DNA of 64,000 nucleotides, taken from positions 15,896-79,895 of the forward strand of contig JBBALI010000014.1 of the NCBI GenBank assembly GCA_040403095.1. Direction: 5' to 3'. The position numbers were made by a program, and so were the translations under genes. This DNA is from JAQVCM01 sp040403095 (lineage in GTDB: Bacteria > Bacteroidota > Bacteroidia > Flavobacteriales_D > Crocinitomicaceae). The notes under the pieces are model-generated. The model was not told the origin of the DNA and did not search any database. It saw only the letters and a program-made list of their open reading frames with translations. Positions within the stretch are counted from its first letter, which is position 1. Each line of letters opens with the position of its first letter. Of this stretch, positions 60,644 to 64,000 are shown in pieces.

Positions 60644-62056
60644 CTATTTAACAAGCACAATAGATCCAACTGATAAGAATTTCCATTTTTGTCCACCCAT
60701 TTCAAAAATATCACCTGGTTTCATTGCTTTTACATCATCAATATCTTCCTCGATTGTATGCAGAGATCCGCCTGTTTGTGCGGCTAACTCAATGTAAGAA
60801 TGATGAATGCGACCATTATGAACTCCGCACAAAATAATATGAACCGGTTTCTTAACTTTTTCTACAATCTTCATGTCGCGAACCGGTGCATTATTATCTG
60901 CGATGAGAATGTAACTATCTGATTCATCAAATTTAGTTTCAGCAAAGAGTAGCGCTTCGATGTTATTTTCTGGAGCAGATCCTCCTTTGCCCTTTTGCAT
61001 TACTTCTTGAATTTTACTCCCAATCTTCTCAAAATCATGAGACTTTAGATAGGAAGCACCGCCTGAATTTCCAATTGGGCCATCAGGATGGCGATCACCG
61101 TCGTTAAAGAACACGAAATACTCAAGTATCGAACTATCCAATTTCATTTTTTTCCAAGCGAGCGTTTGTGCAATGTAGGGATACATGCTTCCTGTAACGT
61201 CTTCTATCAGGTAATTGCAATTCCATTTATTCTCATATTTTCTAAGTGTCTGAGTAACTACAGAGTCATTGCAAAAAGGCGAATAGATTCCACCAGTCAG
61301 TCTTTCCCTCCTAATAGTATCGTATTTTATCGGTGTAGGTTTTCTCCATCTACCTAAAAATTTTTTACTGTACATAATGCCTTTTTTCTTTTTGGACTTT
61401 GAAAGCGGATAATATTGGATCGGTAATTCTATAATTTGAGCAATTTCGGATTGTGTCGATGGAATTACTAAACTTTTTAAATAGGTCTCAATAGTCTTTA
61501 TTTCGTCTTCTGTGCTCAAAACACCGTTATTTCCAGTATATGTTGGATGATTAAGATAATGAATGACAAATCCGTGAAATAGTTTTTTATTTTCCACCAA
61601 ATTAAAATTATTCACTTGTTCATAGAAATTCCATTCAATGAGGTTATTATCAAATATAAATGAGGCATGTTTTCTAAGCAGTTCCAACCTGCTCCGGTTT
61701 AATTTCTCTTGATTGAAGTCCTTTGAAACTTTAAATCGTGTGTACACAAAATCAATTTGTTGAATTGGAAGTTCTCCAGAAAGCAATGAATCCAATAAAT
61801 CCTCATTTTCAATCTGTCCAGCTGAAAAATCAAATGAGATAGAAACCAATCTTGTATCCGTTTTATCAAGTTCATAAACTTCGACCTGATTTTGGGGTAA
61901 ACCCAGTAAATAATCGATTGAAACCACATCCTGCGAAAATACATGCGAGCGCGAAAATAAACTTATTAAAAGTATGAATCCAAAACCGATAGATTTCAAC
62001 TTATTCGTAGTTTTTCTATCTATAATTTCTTGTTTGTGGTCGTAATTTATAATCAT
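60644..62056 (-). CDS. Secreted protein with a von Willebrand-like domain
   Basis: A 470-residue protein with an internal signal-like hydrophobic stretch (residues 21-38, SIGFGFILLISLFS, ending SHVFSQ), so a shorter N-terminus is possible. Residues 275-445 resemble a vWA domain: LIEDVTGSMYPYIAQTLA (a MIDAS-like D-x-[ST]-G-S), GKGGSAPENNIEALLFAE (SA-E segment), SYILIADNNAPVRDM and KPVHIILCGVHNGRIH. The N-terminal 270 residues include a charged/lysine-rich region (KKKKGIMYSKKFLGRWRKP). The metal-adhesion motif is incomplete (DVTGS rather than DxSxS). It is probably periplasmic or surface; the partner is unknown. Confidence 0.7.
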   Translation of the reverse strand: MIINYDHKQEIIDRKTTNKLKSIGFGFILLISLFSRSHVFSQDVVSIDYLLGLPQNQVEVYELDKTDTRLVSISFDFSAGQIENEDLLDSLLSGELPIQQIDFVYTRFKVSKDFNQEKLNRSRLELLRKHASFIFDNNLIEWNFYEQVNNFNLVENKKLFHGFVIHYLNHPTYTGNNGVLSTEDEIKTIETYLKSLVIPSTQSEIAQIIELPIQYYPLSKSKKKKGIMYSKKFLGRWRKPTPIKYDTIRRERLTGGIYSPFCNDSVVTQTLRKYENKWNCNYLIEDVTGSMYPYIAQTLAWKKMKLDSSILEYFVFFNDGDRHPDGPIGNSGGASYLKSHDFEKIGSKIQEVMQKGKGGSAPENNIEALLFAETKFDESDSYILIADNNAPVRDMKIVEKVKKPVHIILCGVHNGRIHHSYIELAAQTGGSLHTIEEDIDDVKAMKPGDIFEMGGQKWKFLSVGSIVLVK

Positions 62057-62361
62057 TTGATCAGATTTAAGAAAATGTAATAAACTATAGTCAAATACAA
62101 TAGTTGGTTTATCCTTGACATTTTACCTATAACTTCTTGATTGCAGAAATATTGTAGAACTAATGTTTGAGGTTCTTGTTTGAATACTTAGATTATTGTT
62201 TCCAATGTTTGTCCGTATTTCGAAGAAGTATAATTTACTTCCCTAAATTTTCAACCTAAAAGTTGAACCACGTTGAATAATCAAGTAATATATTGATCCA
62301 ATGTTAACCGTACGCCGCTTGACTTTATTCCCATTTGTGGCTATCGTGTCAAACAACTGTA
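62057..62361. other. Intergenic stretch, nothing recognised
   Basis: 305 bases of AT-rich sequence upstream of the vWA-like gene. TTG, 18 bases, TACATTTT near 62072-62100 (minus strand) is a fair promoter candidate for that gene. No gene, hairpin or repeat stands out. Confidence 0.45.
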
Positions 62362-62826
62362 TTACAACCTTTTCCAAAAAACTATTTTATCTTCCCCATC
62401 TTTCCAAAAGTCTTTAATTACAGCTGATTGGATATAACCAATTTTTTGATAAAAAATTCTTGCTCCAAATTGTGCATTGTCACTTGAAGTTTCAACAATG
62501 AGTATTCTGCCATCTATTTGTTTCAGCATTTGTTCAATATATTTCATCATTTCACTTGCAATTCCTTTTTTTTGATAGTCTTCGGAAACACCAATTGCAA
62601 GTAAATTATATGTTCCATCAGTCAGTTTTTCAGGCACACAATATCCAATTGCAACGGGTTTGTTGTCATCAATGTAAGCAAACCAAATGTCTTGTGAATC
62701 AGTATTATTAAAATAATCAGCAATCATTTCATCCAAGTATTCGGACGGAAATAATTCACTTGAATCAACTACTTTCTTTAGCCCTTCAATATCTAATTTT
62801 GTTACGGCTCTTATTTTCTCTTTCAT
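62362..62826 (-). CDS. GNAT family N-acetyltransferase
   Basis: A 154-residue acetyltransferase. IRAVTKLDIEGLKKVVDSSE is helix alpha-1, LLAIGVSEDYQKKGIASEMMKYIEQM the acetyl-CoA loop (Q-K-K-G-I-A), ILIVETSSDNAQFGARIFYQKIGYIQSAV the C-terminal strand and helix, and FWKDGEDKIVFWKRL the end. It resembles GNATs annotated as acting on small molecules. No partner is evident. It is separated by 550 bases from the next GNAT gene. Confidence 0.9.
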   Translation of the reverse strand: MKEKIRAVTKLDIEGLKKVVDSSELFPSEYLDEMIADYFNNTDSQDIWFAYIDDNKPVAIGYCVPEKLTDGTYNLLAIGVSEDYQKKGIASEMMKYIEQMLKQIDGRILIVETSSDNAQFGARIFYQKIGYIQSAVIKDFWKDGEDKIVFWKRL

Positions 62827-62977
62827 TTTTTTGGCCCATTTTTTGACTCTATTTTGTTCACTATTGATACCAAAGTATCAGTTCAATTGTCGGCGTTTGG
62901 CTGGCGCTTGTATTTAAATACTTGGCAAAAAGCAGTCTGGTTGGCACAAAACTTCCTTTACAAACACAAATTTAATT

Positions 62978-63205
62978 TCAAATTAAGTTATAAAAACACG
63001 AAAATTTTACATTTCTATTTGCGAAAGTTATTCTTTCATCAATTTCGCCACCAATGGATTTGCCATTATGATCGACAAAAATGTTTTTATTAATTCGAAT
63101 CAAAGAACCAGATTCACCAGTAATGAAATTATTGATGGTATTGTCGATTATAAATGTTTGAGCCCTTTGGTTCTCTGTTTCGTGGATTTTAGTAAAAACG
63201 TCCAA
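62978..63205 (-). CDS. Possible small protein or remnant, about 75 residues
   Basis: A TTG-started frame of 75 codons in the 550-base gap between GNAT genes; no ATG is available. It starts MDVFTKIHETENQRAQTF, and IIDNTINNFITGESGSLIRI and NIFVDHNGKSIGGEIDERIT look protein-like. No family recognised. It could be a decayed piece of a larger gene, since the N-terminus begins without signal or fold start. Confidence 0.35.
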   Translation of the reverse strand: MDVFTKIHETENQRAQTFIIDNTINNFITGESGSLIRINKNIFVDHNGKSIGGEIDERITFANRNVKFSCFYNLI

Positions 63206-63270
63206 AGGGTTTTCTTTTTTGTTCGTTTTTTATCTCAATGAAGAATTTTTGCATGAAGTTAACAAAAGGA

Positions 63271-63375
63271 TGATTCCTATAATTACTTGGATAATTTTAT
63301 TTATAATTTTTCTTAGTTTAAGTTTATTAAAACCGATATTATACCGTTTTTTCAAAACGACTATTATTGGCTGAC
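63271..63375 (+). CDS. Possible single-span membrane peptide, 34 residues
   Basis: ATG at 63271 to TGA at 63373-63375 on the plus strand, convergent with the GNAT gene. MIPIITWIILFIIFLSLSLL is one hydrophobic span, followed by a basic tail (KPILYRFFKTT). Hydrophobic span plus basic tail is the form of small membrane peptides, including type I toxins, but the AT-rich code makes such frames common by chance. Confidence 0.2.
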
Positions 63376-63379
63376 TTTA

Positions 63380-63862
63380 TTATTTTTCGTTCGTCCATTT
63401 AATTTTTACTGCTGAAATTATTTCAAGTTCAAGTCTAACATCTTCTAAAATTTCAAAACCACATTTTTCATAAAATTTCAATGGTGAAATATATGATTGA
63501 CCATTTTTTTTCTTGTCATTGTTGTGGTCAATTACCCAACCATTTAAAATTGGCTCTGCTTGTTTTATCGCTTCAAGCATTTTTCGTCCCAATCCTTTGC
63601 CTTTTATTGTTTCTGATAAAATGATCGCAAACCACTTTTCATTCTCTCTGTCAAATGTCAAAGCCCAACCTAAAATCAAGTCGATTTCATTGACCAATAG
63701 AAAATGTTTCAGGTTTTCTTGTTTGTGCAGATAATTATCAAATTCAGTCAAATCGTCGAATGAAAGTTTTTCAGGGTATTCGTTATTCCACAAGTCAAAC
63801 AATTGTTTTTTTGCTTGCTCTTCTATTTCTGCCGTCTGAATAATTACTAATTGTTGTTTCAT
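63380..63862 (-). CDS. GNAT family N-acetyltransferase
   Basis: A 160-residue acetyltransferase. The early helix EEQAKKQLFDLWNNEYPEKLS and FAIILSETIKGKGLGRKMLEAIKQ (the acetyl-CoA loop K-G-K-G-L-G) with SYISPLKFYEKCGFEILEDVRLE near the end fit the fold. The long acidic N-terminal segment is typical of uncharacterised members. It is the fifth GNAT gene in the window. Another gene's end (63920) lies 58 bases upstream on the same strand. Confidence 0.88.
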   Translation of the reverse strand: MKQQLVIIQTAEIEEQAKKQLFDLWNNEYPEKLSFDDLTEFDNYLHKQENLKHFLLVNEIDLILGWALTFDRENEKWFAIILSETIKGKGLGRKMLEAIKQAEPILNGWVIDHNNDKKKNGQSYISPLKFYEKCGFEILEDVRLELEIISAVKIKWTNEK

Positions 63863-63919
63863 TTATTTTCTTTCGTTTCAATCATGGCGAACTTCATACT
63901 ATTGGTTTGAGACTCTACT

Positions 63920-64000
63920 CTAATTAATTCCGTTTTCCCTTTTCCAAATTTCTAAAGTTTTCGGATGTTCTTGATCATTTGGATAATTTTCTTTTATAAA
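63920..64000 (-). CDS. C-terminal end of a gene running past the window, unknown
   Basis: Only the last 26 codons and stop (TAG at 63920-63922) are in the window: FIKENYPNDQEHPKTLEIWK and on to RENGIN. The full gene starts outside. The tail alone does not identify a family. Confidence 0.45.
   Translation of the reverse strand, partial: FIKENYPNDQEHPKTLEIWKRENGIN

Noticed and set aside
62865..62880. TGATAC-CAAA-GTATCA inverted repeat
   Set aside because: Only six-base arms, not adjacent to a promoter; could be chance in AT-rich sequence.

Overview
The window is low in GC (roughly one third by eye) and dense with genes, nearly all on the minus strand. It looks like a chromosomal segment from a Bacteroidota, most likely a Flavobacteriales bacterium of the Fluviicola/Crocinitomicaceae sort. 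The evidence is: several secreted proteins ending in type IX secretion (T9SS) C-terminal signals of the IFPNPT / KGMYFVKI kind, one gliding-motility (CHU_C, type B) C-terminus, sigma-A promoters of the TTG-N20-TAnnTTTG form, an ECF42 sigma factor with its YCII partner, and several TTG starts. No rRNA, tRNA, CRISPR array, prophage or intact transposase was seen. The genus is an inference.

Layout. 0-5 kb: the tail of a phosphoheptose isomerase gene, then two overlapping cystathionine gamma-synthase-family genes preceded by what reads as a complete methionine leader-peptide attenuator (leader peptide, antiterminator, terminator, promoter), then a GtrA / tetrapyrrole-methylase / LMW-phosphatase operon. 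5-17 kb: a lipoprotein, an amine-oxidase-like flavoprotein, a T9SS polysaccharide deacetylase, small genes, dihydrolipoyl dehydrogenase (lpdA), a phosphodiesterase-like lipoprotein, a PIG-V-like mannosyltransferase and a PAS histidine kinase. Two intergenic regions here carry copies of a GC-rich palindromic repeat. 17-31 kb: a 1121-residue T9SS protein with a probable clan GH-A catalytic domain, a VanW-glycosyltransferase fusion, a TPR protein, acetyltransferases, a sulfatase-modifying-factor-like protein, an SDR and a T9SS esterase. The segment ends with the ECF42/YCII pair.

31-46 kb: a T9SS arylsulfotransferase-like protein, DUF1826, DoxX, a CHU_C protein, an acyltransferase-3, a MepB protein, a CAP-OmpA-like fusion, VOC and SRPBCC proteins, and a glycosyltransferase. 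46-48.4 kb: an operon of an Lgt-like membrane protein, a Tes-like radical SAM enzyme with many cysteines and a 60-residue membrane protein. This is the best candidate here for an undescribed lipid-modifying system. 48.7-55.6 kb: an accessory-looking block. It holds a 161-bp near-identical duplication of a DoxX gene's 3' end and terminator, a gene split by one in-frame stop, and gene remnants. 55-64 kb: single-domain stress and signalling genes (DoxX, YCII, Crp/Fnr, propeller lipoprotein, SRPBCC, DinB) running up to a divergent GlxA/AraC regulator with repeated TTTAGAC sites, then a von Willebrand-like secreted protein and acetyltransferases.

All function calls come from reading motifs by eye. 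No database search was run.
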